In this document: in pieces, positions 1-12,185 of the stretch
Position numbering within the stretch: the stretch's first letter is position 1
Layout: each line of letters starts with the position of its first letter
Origin: Chimonanthus salicifolius
Lineage: Eukaryota > Streptophyta > Magnoliopsida > Laurales > Calycanthaceae
NCBI GenBank assembly: GCA_013350335.1
Contig: CM023534.1
Span: forward strand, 2,480,001 to 2,544,000
DNA: 64,000 nucleotides
Direction of reading: 5' to 3'
Notes under the pieces: model-generated
Told to the model about the DNA's origin: nothing
Seen by the model: only the letters and a program-made list of their open reading frames with translations
The model's database searches: none
Position numbers and translations under genes: made by a program

Positions 1-117
1 TAAAGTCGATGAGAAGTAACTCCATAGATAGTAGTCCAGAGGAGTTTGAGTATGAATCAAATCCAAGACTTCCCTTCATAAGGGGAGCTTTTTGACCGTT
101 AGGTCAATCCCCTCTAA
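1..117 (-). mobile_element. SINE family A, cut by window start
   Basis: Read on the minus strand this matches the head of the SINE copies at 7316-7526 and 44947-45161: a tRNA-like A-box segment with TTGACCTAACGGTCAA, then the GAAGCTCCCC-like stretch, a degenerate B-box region, and the CTCATCGACTT segment. The 3' half lies outside the window. Confidence 0.7.
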
Positions 118-150
118 GTTAGTATAGTCATTCATCAAACATAGAAAATT

Positions 151-2286
151 ATGTTAAAGTAATCTAAAATCAGTTTTAAAAAATAGGAGTTCTTAGTTCG
201 ATTTCTATTTCATTTTAAAAGATTACTTCCTATAAAATTATCCAGTATGTCTTAATAAGAAAGCTTACATAAGCTCTCAGTATTAGTGGGGAGAACTATT
301 TGATCCTATAAAAGAATCTTAGAACTTTAGAAGGACATTACACCTGGTGTAAATTAAGAATTTATCCAATTCCCTCATGGAATTGTGAGTGCGAAAAAAG
401 AAAGCCAGGTTACATTGACACTCAGATTTTCTTTTTCTATATTGATTTTTTGAAAAGGGGTGTGTAGAAAAAGAAAATCTGAGTGTGTATACGGCTAGTT
501 AAAAAGAAGTTTTTTTATTTTTATTGCCAATGTTATCAATTTTCTTTTATAGAAGGTCAATGAATTTGATAATTATACAAATAAATTTGAACCTAAAGAA
601 TGAAAATGTTTTTTATTATACTCAAAGTATTCAAGAATGGCCTTGATGAGTTTTAAATGTTAGAGTAATTGGGTAGGAATCACTTTTATACACTGACAAG
701 TGATATATTATTAACTTGATTGTCTATCTAATGTATTGGGACACTGTCAATGCCCCATTTTGTAAAATATGAGGGTTATAATTCGGTTGGGATAAAATAG
801 AAATTTCAAAAAAAAATTGAACTCCCATGTGAGACGAAAAATTCTTCCGTGTAAAAATATGTACTCTTAATGTATTTGAAATATCTACTTTTTGAGAACC
901 AATAAGAAAAATTAAAGATTCAAGAGTTAAACTCTAAAATATGATAATTTTAATGAATTGTCGAAAAACTAGTAGGGACAAAAAAAAAATTGATAGATCT
1001 AAAAAAATAGAGAAATGTAATAAGAAGTTCTACAAAAAGACTCAAATTTATTAAAAATTTGATAAAAAAAGTCAACAAAATAATTAAATATTTCATATAA
1101 CTTCATGGAAGAGACAAATAACAATTATAAAATCCTATATAGTTATATATAAAATATTACATATTATATTAAAATATTTTGAATTAGGTCTTATGTCTTT
1201 GTTTTCTCTCTAAATCCAACCCAACTCAAAAAGGTCTTGAGTCTTCCAATTTTAGAACAAATGCAACTCTAAATTTTATAATCTTTGATTCTATCCTAGC
1301 TATTTCATCATTCAGTCAACGTTTCCTTTAATTTTATAGAACTATTGGATTCTATTAAATTCATATATAAACAAACTCAAAATTATGTTAGTTTTTATTT
1401 TAAAATGTAGTTGGGTAGAATAGATTGAATAATTTGTTTCACGTCTAGCTCTAATATAAATTTGGCAAAATTTGACCACTACATTAACTAAATTCAAACC
1501 CGACTATTTTAAAAGGATGTAAGTTTAAGATTTTTGATGTATTATTAAATAAGTCAGTTCGACCCAAACTTATTTATAAACCAAGAGGTAATGGGCAGGA
1601 GGATTGAAACGTCACCTGACTTGTCAACTCAATTATTGTAATATCTATATGCAACACGTCCAATTATATGATATGAAAACTAAATTTATTTAAAGAATAA
1701 TTTTGATATTAAATCTCATTAGAAAAAGTCTTTTTTAGTATAATTCAATAATGATAACATCTAAAAGAAGATAAGTTTTAAGATTTTAATAATGAGTTAT
1801 TGCTAAGCTATACCATCTTACTAATTTATCAAAAAATAAGCTGTCAACATTATCACAAGTAATTTTTTTTTTTCCGAAAAATAATCACCTCAAAGTCTCA
1901 AACCATGTTTTTCTCTATAGTTTTTCAAATCGAAGGACATCTTGACCGTTGATCAGATCTCGCCTCTCTACACCCGCACGTCTATACCAATCGGTGTTCC
2001 CACATTTTTTTTATAATGATCTAAAGCAAAACTAATTTAAGTATTTTTCTGTTCCCTTCACCCGCATGACTTGACACTTTATTGAGTTTGGTATACCTAC
2101 TCATCAATAGAAATAAACATTTATAACTATGAATAAAAATAATTTACCTATGGCAGTTGGGACACTGATTAAAATATTAAATAAGAAAGACTTTATGTTA
2201 TGCACAGACAAGTAGAATTTTATGTCAAGCACGGAGTCATGGACCATAATAGGGTCTATAAGATATGATTTTCTAATGTAATGAAT
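151..2286. other. AT-rich non-coding stretch
   Basis: No gene is visible. The sequence is AT-rich with short A and T runs. No long ORF, repeat pair or structured element could be defended by eye. Confidence 0.6.
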
Positions 2287-2294
2287 ATGAGAAG

Positions 2295-2421
2295 CAGGGC
2301 TTTTAATATCGGCCGATATGATATTTAATATATATCTTTTGATATCAATGATTTTAATTAAAAAATAAGAGAGAGATTTCACGGCTAATATATTGATCGA
2401 TACTGATATTTCTAACTCCTG
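2295..2421. mobile_element. Small hAT-type MITE with CGGCCGATA motif
   Basis: The ends form imperfect inverted repeats: CAGGGCTTTTAATATCGG on the left, and CAGGAGTTAGAAATATCAG reading inward from the right. The flanks ATGAGAAG and TTGAGAAA match at 6 of 8 positions, as expected for an aged 8-bp hAT target duplication. Related copies lie at 45600-45729 and 52165-52354 and share the internal AATAAGAGAGAGA segment. No coding capacity. Confidence 0.55.
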
Positions 2422-2429
2422 TTGAGAAA

Positions 2430-3084
2430 AGCTTTATCTTTAAATCTAAAGTTTACTAGAGTTCTTTTTATTGAATTTGTTAAGTTTAATTTTTAAATAA
2501 TACAAATTTAAAGTAAAAAAGTAATATAAATTTATTAAAACTTAAAAATTTAATAATTTTTATGATTTCACCTATTATTTTGTTTTGGAAATGAAAAATT
2601 AAATGGCTGAGTAATGTGATTTGGCTGCATCATTTTAACATATTCTCCTCTCAAATCTAAGTTTTTAAGACCGGTAATTGAGGTATTCATTTTTGATGAA
2701 AAGCTGTATATTTATCATGAAGAATGGTTAGAGAATTTTTTTAAAGACAATACAATTTAAAAGAAAACTTTCTTATTATAACAATATAAAAATCAAATTT
2801 TAAAGCTTATAATTATAAACCTAAAATGATTATATAAGAATTTTAAATTTATCCACTCATTAACTTAATAGTTTTTCTAAAAATCTCATTAATACATCCA
2901 TCATTCACACTAAACGAATATTCGTTCAAAACCCGGAGATTCCGAGTGCCGTCGGATTCCACTGAGGCAACTCGGTGCTTTTGGATTCTAGAATCTCTCA
3001 TCCTTCCCAGTTAAGCTTTCTCTCTTTCATACGATCCACGTCCAGCCACTAACAATTTCTATAGTCAAGAGACGGAAAAAGTGG
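2430..3084. other. Upstream region of hydrolase 1
   Basis: AT-rich until about 2920, then more balanced composition toward the gene, consistent with a promoter and 5' UTR. I could not fix a TATA box or transcription start. Confidence 0.4.
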
Positions 3085-3395
3085 ATGGCGTCAAAGCCAC
3101 CGACTTTTGCGAATATTTCCCGGCCATCTCCGACATACGGTATACAATACAGATCGTCATCCCCCATCCATCCATCCATCCATCCATCCATCATCGTCCA
3201 TCACATGTCGTCAGTACTGACGTCATCATCAATCTCTCTTCTTCGCTTTATTCTTTTATTTCTGCTCAGGCATTTGATTTCGTTTCTTTTCTCAGATGCT
3301 CCTTTCAGTGAGTAATCTTACTCTTTTTAGATTATAGGGTTGGAGTTAGAGTTGGGGTTTCCATTCCAAAGGCGAAGAAGAAGGAGGAGGAGAAG
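3085..3395 (+). other. Possible extra 5' coding exon of hydrolase 1
   Basis: An ATG at 3085 opens a reading frame (starting MASKPPTF) rich in Ser, Pro and Thr, as in plastid transit peptides. Splicing 3139|GTATAC to the T-rich acceptor TTTTTAG|3331 (phase 1) would join it in frame, without a stop, to the ATG at 3396. It would add 40 residues and give a protein of 383 residues, close to the 386 of the paralogue at 25286-34815. If this splice is not used, the stretch is 5' UTR. This is inference; a cDNA would settle it. Confidence 0.4.
3164..3193. repeat. (CATC)n microsatellite
   Basis: About seven tandem CATC units in the leader or putative first intron of hydrolase 1. Confidence 0.9.
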
Positions 3396-4853
3396 ATGAG
3401 ATTGGACGGTGTGGATGAAGATCTGCGGAAGCTCCTCAAGGATGATCTTGATGAGGCACCTGCCCGACGTCGAGTTCGTGAGGCTTTCAAGGAAATCCAG
3501 CTTAGCATTGATCATTGCTTGTTTAAGGTATTCTGTGCCTTTAATTCTTTCTTTCTTCCCCCCCCTCCTTTTTTTTTTCTTTTTTAAATTTGGCACTGCT
3601 GTTCTGTTTTGATTGAATGATCTGATGTTAGTTTCTGGTTTCTTCTATGAATTCTGCGTAATTTTTGTTTATTTTTTGTGAATTGAATTGTGGAATTCTG
3701 GTCAATGTATGTGGGATTTCCTTAAATTAATCTTAATTGCAGTTTGGTCAATTCATCTTATGGTGGCACTAAATATTAATCGTTGGTACTGTCTGCGCAT
3801 TTCTTGTATGTATCATAAGATTTTGGGTTCATTATAGAAAAGTACTACAGCATACTGATGGAAATTCATTTGAATGCGATTTTCTTCATCATAAGAGATG
3901 TATCAACCACAAAAGCTGCAGGTTGAGTCATATTATCATTTAAAGAAAAAGGATAAGGTGTAACAACATGTTAAACAGGACTAATCTTTGGCAAATATAT
4001 TGGGCTAACTAAATTAAAAAAAAAAATGGTTGATTTTGAAACAGATCCATATACTTCATTCATGGATAATTGGTACTTGGTAGTATACAATGGCAAGGCA
4101 GATCCAAAATAAAAATAAAAATAAAACTATTATTTGCAAATACCCCTATCTTTGACTCAATTGCAGAAACTACCCTTATCTTTTGTGTTCAATTGTAAAA
4201 ACCCCTTCTAACATATTAAGTATTCAAAGGAGAGTAAAATTTTATCCATTTCCATCCATATAATTTTTACACATTTGATGCATTTGCATGGGTTTGTATA
4301 CTTCTTATAAGATATAATGGTATATTACGTTGGTACAAATATTTTACTGTTGTATGTCTTTAAATATTAAAGGACATTTTGGACATAAGAATCCCAAAGG
4401 GAGGGGGGGCGCGGTTGTTTAGAAATGATGCAAAAGATAAGGGTAGCTTTTGCAATCGTTGAAACCATAGGTGAACTTACAATCTTGACAATCATTTTGC
4501 AATTGTTCAACAAGCTCATGTCAACAGTTATATGGTACACTACTACTGGTTCTGATACAGGTGAATTAATTTGCAGTTGAGGACTGCAGTTTATCTAGGC
4601 AAGCCTATTGGGTACCAGTTTGTCTGATGTGATATTCACTACTGGGTTGAGATCACCTTCATGACAGAGTGATTTTGCATTATTGTTAACTTGATGTTTG
4701 AAAATTGATACTTCAATCTAACATTATCTTCCACTCCAGTTTGAGGGAGATTTGGCCCACTTGTATTCAGATGTGAACTCCTACAGATTTTGCAAGCCAG
4801 TGTCACTAGTTCCTAAATAGTACCATTGACTATGCAATCATTCCTCTATTTTT

Positions 4854-4923
<70 letters not shown>

Positions 4924-7900
4924 TGGGAGAATACTAAAGTCATATGAATATGGATCCCCTTGCCTTCTTGGTTTCTACTAAAGTCTCTTCATTAATTATA
5001 TTTTCTATGACAGGAATGACTATTTTGAGGGCTCGACCTTTTACTATGAATAATGTTGCCTACCTTTGTCAAATTATATTTTTGATATTTTTGTTCTGTT
5101 TTTCAGGCACAATATACGGGAGTGAAAATGGAGGAGGTAAACAATTTCTGATTCGTTCAAGTTTATGAGAAGATTTATTTCCAGAGTCACATTTTTTAAC
5201 TGAACAAGTTTGCACTGAAGCTCTCCAGCCATGCATCAATATTGAATTGACATTTTTGATATGTTATGTATTTGCATCTTGTTTATTGCAATATCTTCTT
5301 TACCTATTTAATTTGATTATTAGTGCATCCTTCCTTTTTTTTCCCATTTGTCTCCCCATGGTTGCTCTCTACCTCAATGAAAAAAGTGGGTGTGGGTGAG
5401 ATGTTACTACCTGCATACATAAAATGCTTACACAATCCATGAAAATTACTTCCTATTTATTTGTTATTTATTTAATTCCATAATTTCTGGGTTCAATTAC
5501 TAATTTGTGTAGCTCAATGTCACAAATATCAGTGATATTTTCAAATTTACCATGTTTTTATCGGCAAAATACCAATCACCGTTGATATCTCGAGATTTAT
5601 CGGCACTACGGTAAATTCCCGATAGATTCTCGATAAAATCGTTGTAAATGGTAATATAGCGATAATATCCCGATGAATTTCTGATAAATCCCTGGTAAAT
5701 TTCTTATTAATATTTTATTATTTATTATTTTTAAATATTATATTTTCCACTTGATTTTCCCATTAATTTCCTAGCAAAAATCCAGAGATTTGAAAATATC
5801 CCGATATTACCGATCTAAGTTAATATCCCGAGAATGGTATTTGTGACAATGGTGTAGCTGATGCCTTATTTGGTGGGATCATGGATTCTTCATATTCAGT
5901 TACAATAAATGTTTCTTGGTCTTCTCACAATAATTTTCTTGCGCTAACACAGGTGTTTGAAGTGAATTCTAGAGGATTGGAGATCTTCACTAAAAGTTGG
6001 CTTCCAGAGAAGTCTCCAATAAAAGCCACAGTTTGTTTTTGTCATGGTTATGGGGACACTTGCACGTTTTTCATTGAAGGCATGCATTCTTGTCAATAGT
6101 TATCTATTAAGGAACTTGCATTGCATTGGATATTTTGGAAGTGTGTTGAACATCTATACTTATGAATGTTGGTATTCATGATTTGCAGGAATTGCTAGAA
6201 AGTTAGCATCATCAGGATATGGAGTTTTTGCGATGGACTATCCTGGGTTTGGTCTTTCAGAGGGTCTTCATGCTTATATTCCAAACTTTGATAGGCTTGT
6301 TGATGATGTTATTGAACATTTCTCCAAAGTGAAAGGTATGGTGTCAACTATCAAATCATTTATGATGGGAACTTATTCCCCACCTTGTGTGTTGTGATTC
6401 ACAATAAGTGTCTCTTAGTGCCTGTTGCTTCCTTTTCTTTTTGAAGAATGTAGGTCATGGTTGCTTAGGTCTAAATGGAAATATCACTAGAAGTCTAGAA
6501 TAATTTATTGCTTCAACTATAAAATTATGAGGGGTAACCTAGGTAACCTGGACACAGATGTAGCTATTGTTATTAGACATGGATGCATGTTTTTTATGTG
6601 TCTGCTGCATCCTTATTATTTTTTGTTTGCTATTCCTAAGCTTCTCGAGATTTTGTTTTTGTATTCAGAAGGATACGATTTCTTCTGTCAACACTTTGAA
6701 TTTTGAATTCAAAATCTCCCCCTTCCATACATACACACACATGTGCAAACTCTCTGACCCACTTGGATCCACATGGATGGGTGGGTTTGAAAGGCCTTGA
6801 CTTACATATTGTGCCTATAAAATTTCATTTTGATTGGATAAGAGAAATCGTGGTTTTTAAGGCCTTCAAAATTTTACATTTATCCAACGTTGAAAATTCA
6901 TCAAGTTAGATCAATGGGCTTTAAAAGTCATATTGATGTCCAATTGAGTGTGTGTGTGTGTGTGTGTCCATAACTGGCATCATAGAGCTAGAGATTCCTC
7001 AAATTTAGGGAATAAAATATAAAGCATTTTTTTTTTTTTTTTTGAGCGGTAAGAGAAGATTTTATTAAAAAACAAAGAGAACAAAAAACAAGGAGCAACA
7101 AAGGCCTAAGAGGATTTAGCCCAAAAACGAAGAAAATCAAAAGACAAAGAAGACGAAAAGAAACGGCCACTGCGAACAACATTATTCTCTAGCTAACCAG
7201 AATGAGCCACTGATCGAGCCTCCCACGCCATTTTTTGCAAAAAAATCCCCCACTCCGTTGGCTGTCCGATTGATGTGTATAAAGCATTTCTTATCATCTG
7301 ATGAAAGTATTCAGTGAGCAAACCCAGAGGGGGTTGGCCTGACGGTCAAGAAGCTCCCCTCATGAAGAAGGTCTTAAGTTCGATTCACGCTCAAATCCCC
7401 TGGGCCACTCCCCATGGGGTAACTCCTCATCGACTTACCTAGTGTGTGTGGATTGAGAGGTTTACACATGCTCATGAGACTATTCTCGCCTCCAATGTGG
7501 GGTGGGGATACCCATGTTACAAAAAAAAAGTATTCAGTCTCTTCGGAACTGATTGTTTGACAGCTTCTGGGAATGGGAGTGGTTCACAAAATGTAGGCGT
7601 AGAATGATAATGGCCATTCAGTTTCTGCTGCTCTTCTGAATTTTGCTGAAGATGAGGTCCTGTTGCTGTTTAACTCATAAAAGATAAAGAAAAAACCATT
7701 CTCATTCTATTAATGAAGAACCAAACAGGCCTGAAGGATATCAAGCATATTATCATTTATGAAAAATATTAAAATATTCAATGTGTTTTTATTTTTAAAG
7801 TGACTACCATACAATGTTTGTCACTATATTTGTTTCTGTTTTACTACCCAACATTCAAAGATGTCGTTATGTTCAATACCCAAGCTAAGTTCTCTTTGTG

Positions 7901-10632
7901 AGGCCAAATGACAGTATGTTTAAATTTATGCACTTATTTGAAGGGCAGAAAATCCAGAATACCGAAACCTCCCAAGCTTTCTGTTTGGACAGTCTATGGG
8001 TGGAGCAGTTGCTTTGAAGGTGCATTTAAAACAACCTCATGCTTGGTCTGGTGCAATTCTTGTTGCACCTATGTGCAAAGTAATTTCTTCAACTTGGTCT
8101 TCATTTAGAGATGACTTATCTGAAATCTACACCTTCAATTATCAAAAATCTTGTTGGCAGATTGCAGATGATATGGTTCCACCTAAGCTGGTGAAAACAA
8201 TTCTAATTGGCCTAGCTAAAGTTCTTCCAAAAGGAAAGTTGGTGCCGCAGAAAGATTTTGCAGAGATGGCACTCAAAGATGTGAAAAAGAGAGAGATGGT
8301 TTGTCATGTTCCTTACTATCAATCTTCATTGATGGTCTATGTGCTACATTTTAAAGAATACTTTTGCATCTCTTAGACTGTAGCAGTTTGAATATTTTGG
8401 AGAAAAGGGTAGTATTTGTCCCAGAATATGATTGGGACATGCAGGAATTCAAAATGTCAGGTGGATCCTATCTCGTAACCATTTATTCTTTGAAATGATT
8501 TGAAGGGTTTTGGACCGTGGGTCCTCCAGATACACAATAGATAATTGCAGTGATCTCTGTGTGCGAAACTAGGATGGCTTCATGTCAGGCACATGGGACT
8601 TGACTGATGGAAAATCTCTCAAAAAGATGTGGCCCTGAATTTATGGATGATGCTTCACCTTGTGGCTGTGCTAGTGCTTTTTCACTGCTGCACGTGCAAA
8701 AATGCAGAGTCTACATTTAATTGCTAGTCTGCCTTTTATGGCTTTCCATCCTTTGATTAATCATGTAAAAAGTTTGTTTTGTTTGGTGAATGCAGGCAGA
8801 GTACAATGTCATTGCTTACAAAGGTAAACCACGACTCGGGACTGCTGTAGAGTTACTCAGAATCACCCAAGAGATAGAATCTCAGTTGGAACAAGTATGA
8901 GTTTTTTTACTTTTCATTTTTTGTATTCATATTACGTTCGTAATAGTATGAAAAGAAGGCCTGGCTCCTAGTTGTTCAGGAATAGTGGCATTGAGTTTCT
9001 TGACCCTTTGCCTTATGATTAATCAGTTCTATAGGGGCAGGGAAGGGTGATAACTGAGGGTTAGTGTCACCTTGACTTGGGGGAAGTCCTCAGTTCAACT
9101 AAATGCAATGTTCCACTGCGATGATCAAGTGAAAAATGGTTGAGAGGCTCATGGGATTGACATGAGAGAGTAGAGATTGTTTCATTTTTCCATGGTTTTG
9201 AAGCTCTTTCTCCTATTTGAATGAACACATTGATTTAGGCACCGTACTTCTCTTAAAAGATTAACTTTTTTTTGAAACCGCAATTTCACATTTTTATACT
9301 GTCACTTACTCCTAGTTTCTACAAATGCGCATTGAAATTATTCAGAGATAGCCCACCAAGGAGATTGATTACGATCAATTCAAACCTTTCACATTCACAT
9401 ACCCCATGAATTAGTAATGCAACAAAAGTCTTTACCTATTTCCCTCTCATAAATAATTGGATTTTCTCACAAAGAGAGTACATTATGCAAGCTTTACAAG
9501 ATCATCAACTTTGAGTCCTTGTATATGTTCATGGTACATGATTGAAGCTGAAATTTGTCCACATTGAACCACCTAGTGACTCTTGTATTCCTCCATTCTG
9601 CTGAAATTTTGTTCATTTCACACCTAATCCACCTCATCTTTGGACCCTAGCAAGGGCAATGTCAGAAATACTATTCTCAGGATGTTAGTGAAGAGTGATA
9701 TTACAGGAATATTTTTCAAATTTTGTAGATTTTACCATGATATTATTACCGGGAAAATCTCACAGAGAATATATTTTAAAAAAGATTAGAAATATAATAA
9801 ATAACCATTAATAAATTTGAGGAATGAGCAATTTGAGTTGTATGAAAGGGTTTATGAGTTTATATAGAAATGAGAAAAAATACTTTTAATATTGTGATAC
9901 ATTGTTGTGATATTCTCGTGATATTATCACGGTAAAACCAAAACTGCAAATAAAAACAGGAAATTACGTATAGATAATCAGTATTATCAGTAGCGATCAA
10001 GGGTGGGAATGGACATGCTTGATTAGGAATGGTCTGAATTTCAACTCTAAACCAGTGGATACCCTTCTCTATATGATGGGTATCCTCACCCTACGTTGGA
10101 GGTGACTAATCCCATGGATACATAAAATCATCCGCAAGCCTCATGTATGGGGAAACTCTGGGGAGAGTTAAATCTGAAACCTCTACTCATATTCTTAAAA
10201 GCTCAAGCCAACTGAGCCTATACTCATGCGGGTTAAGTGCTTGACTGAATTTCATGCTAAAACCTTTCTAAAAGTAGTACGAGCATTGAGCACGAAATCG
10301 TAACTTCATGTTTGCCATCACCGTAGTTACTGTAACTCATACAAATTGGCATGCCTCGATCTTTTTCTTGGAGCTGGCTTATATACAGATGCATTTCTTT
10401 TCAGATTTCACTTCCATTACTGATCCTGCATGGAGAGGCGGATATTGTAACAGACCCATCAGTGAGTAAGGCTTTGTATGTCAAGGCAAGTAGTTCAGAC
10501 AAGAAGCTCTTGCTTTATGAAGATTCATATCATGCTCTTCTTGAAGGTGAATCCGATGAGATGATATTCCGAGTTCTTAATGATATCATCTCATGGCTTG
10601 ATGAGCACATCATCAGAAATACCCAGCATTGA
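3396..10632 (+). CDS. Caffeoylshikimate esterase / monoacylglycerol lipase-like hydrolase 1
   Basis: Eight coding exons: 3396-3527, 5107-5136, 5953-6079, 6189-6335, 7949-8079, 8161-8298, 8796-8894, 10405-10632. Together they encode 343 residues, the usual size for plant MAGL/CSE-like serine hydrolases. Visible motifs are an oxyanion-type HGYGDT (residues 85-90), the nucleophile elbow GQSMG (Ser161), the acid in HGEAD (Asp281) and the catalytic His311 in YHALLEGE. This family cleaves acyl-glycerols, lysophospholipids or caffeoyl-shikimate; which substrate applies here is not visible. All introns are GT-AG except intron 3, which starts GC at 6080; the nearest usable GT would create a stop. The start at 3396 has a purine at -3; an upstream exon may extend the protein (see 3085-3395). 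Introns hold two MITEs, a LINE and SINEs. The reading frame is intact. Family assignment is firm, substrate is not. Confidence 0.9.
4857..4917. repeat. (TA)n microsatellite
   Basis: About 30 uninterrupted TA units in intron 1 of hydrolase 1. Confidence 0.95.
5515..5851. mobile_element. hAT-type MITE with 8-bp target duplication
   Basis: Terminal inverted repeats CAATGTCACAAATATCA (left) and CATTGTCACAAATACCA (right, inward) match at 15 of 17 positions. Both sides are flanked by a perfect 8-bp duplication, GTGTAGCT (5507-5514 and 5852-5859), the hAT signature. It is 337 bp and non-coding, with several TATCCCGAT-like motifs. It lies in intron 2 of hydrolase 1, about 100 bp before exon 3. A probable sibling lies at 9657-9995. 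Confidence 0.88.
7030..7277 (-). mobile_element. 5'-truncated L1-type LINE, minus strand
   Basis: The poly-T at the left edge is the poly-A tail of a minus-strand element ending AATAAAATCTTCTCTTACCG. The right end encodes the last residues of an RNase H-type domain (DFFAKNGVGG). A perfect 12-bp target duplication, TATAAAGCATTT, flanks it at 7018-7029 and 7278-7289. It sits antisense in intron 4 of hydrolase 1. Only about 250 bp of the element inserted. Confidence 0.85.
7316..7526 (+). mobile_element. SINE family A, complete copy
   Basis: A tRNA-like head (TTGGCCTGACGGTCAAG, then the B-box AAGTTCGATTC), a body with CTCATCGACTTACC, a tail with GGGGATACCCATG, and a final A run. The target duplication AAAGTATTCAGT flanks it at 7304-7315 and 7527-7538. 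It lies in intron 4 of hydrolase 1, 38 bp downstream of the LINE, which is the likely type of machinery used for its mobilisation. Confidence 0.85.
9657..9995. mobile_element. Probable degenerate sibling of the 5515 MITE
   Basis: It starts CAATGTCAGAAATA, nearly the same as the MITE at 5515, and is 339 bp long against 337 bp. Flanks AGCAAGGG and ATCAAGGG match at 6 of 8 positions. The right terminal repeat is badly decayed, so the right boundary rests on length and flanks. It lies in intron 7 of hydrolase 1. Confidence 0.5.
10052..10215 (-). mobile_element. SINE family A' (variant head), minus strand
   Basis: Read on the minus strand: the A-box-like GGCTCAGTTGGCTTGAGC, then a body ending in the segment with GAGGCTTGCGGATGATTTT and GGGATTAGTCACCTCCAAC, shared with copies at 43930-44086 and 60020-60127. 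The tail resembles that of family A but the head differs. Located in intron 7 of hydrolase 1. Confidence 0.65.
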
Positions 10633-12185
10633 TCGATCTTCTCTCTGCTGCTGCTTTTTTGCATGGGTAATGGGCCTTTCTTTTCTGTAAGGAACTTTCT
10701 TTTCAGTCAAACAGCATATGCTTGTACAAAGTGATTCAAATCCAATTCTGTCGTCTCTATCCTTCTTTAGTTTTTCCTCATCTTATTTGTTTTTTCTCCC
10801 CTTTTGTTGTTTCTTATTATCCATTCTCTTCTTCCTTTTATTTCTCTCTTTTTTTTTTTTTATCATTTATCATTTTTCTGATTCCTATTGTTACTTTATG
10901 AGATTATTTTTCCTTTTATTTGTATTTTAAGTTATTTATATTTTCATTTATTTGTATTTTTTTTACTTCAAATTATCTTTTATTCATTAAATCTTTGTAT
11001 CTTATCAGGGGTTAACTTTGTTCCATATGATGGATCTTGAGAGTAGGCCTTTTTTTTTTTTTTTTAATCCATTAGCATTATACCTAAACAATCATATCAA
11101 TCCAAACACAGGAATCATGTTTTTTAAATATTAACTATTTTAAATTGTTTCTAAGTCTCTACAACTTTCGTTCTATATAAGGGTTACTTTCACTTCATTT
11201 TGACAGGTGTTCGAATCACAGTGACTGGAAAGACGGCAACACTCACGATAAAGATCTTGAGAATATTCTTTTGACACCAACGGAAAAAGGGAGCATCGTT
11301 GTATTGCCTGAAGACCGATATTTATTTTTTTTTAAAAAAGATCACTACTGAATTATGTAATTGATCAAAGAATAACTTGTGATGGTAAGCTACATTTTTA
11401 TGATTTTCCAATTTCTAATGAATTATTCAGATTGATGAGTGGAAACACTTTTGTAAGGGACTTTACTTTACTCGTGTTTTACCCATTATCATTACTACAC
11501 TAATAGCCTAACCGAGGTAATAAATTGGAGTTTCCAAAACATAACTTATTATCAAGCTTGTTTTGGCAGTCAAATAAAGCAACGGGATACTCTTGTATGA
11601 TGTGTCACATTTAATGGTGTGCATATAATTCGTCTCTTTTAAGAGTCATACCACTAACGTGGGTCTATTCGAGTAAATCTTTAGTGCAAATCCTTGTAAT
11701 GTTGTGGATCTTATATTTATTTATTGGAAATTGATGGGAAGATTAGCGTTTTTGATAATATCACTTCATTAATGATAAATGGACAAAAGAACAAGTTAGG
11801 TGTTTCTTGTTATTAAAATACCAGTATTTATGTCCATTTATTTATTGAAAAATTAGTGGTGATGTGAATGAGGCTTGTGATGAGGAGATTGAGGAATCAA
11901 TTGTAAAAACAAATTAGTTGGCTGACCAGCTAAAATGTGTATGCAAAGTAATAAGGCCGGAAATGGGCCAAATCCAAAATGTTCAGTATTCAGTTCTTAA
12001 AACCTCAAGGCGTTTATGTCAAAATTTCTCTTTTTGATCGAAATATTTTTCAATGCTCTTGTATGATATTCCTTTGACCTTGTCATCGTGTTCATTGGAC
12101 TAATTTGTGACTTGATTCATGTTTGTTATTTCAAAAACTCTAATTCCTTTAAATAGGTCTTGAATCTAATCCGATTCGTTGTAAT
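10633..12185. other. Intergenic, hydrolase 1 downstream region
   Basis: Begins with the 3' UTR of hydrolase 1. A polypyrimidine stretch rich in T and C runs from about 10740 to 10940. No gene or defined mobile element was recognised in the rest. Confidence 0.6.

Noticed and set aside
8080..8110. Read-through of exon 5 of hydrolase 1 into intron 5
   Set aside because: The open frame continues, but homology with the paralogue places the donor at 8080 and the inserted residues have no counterpart.
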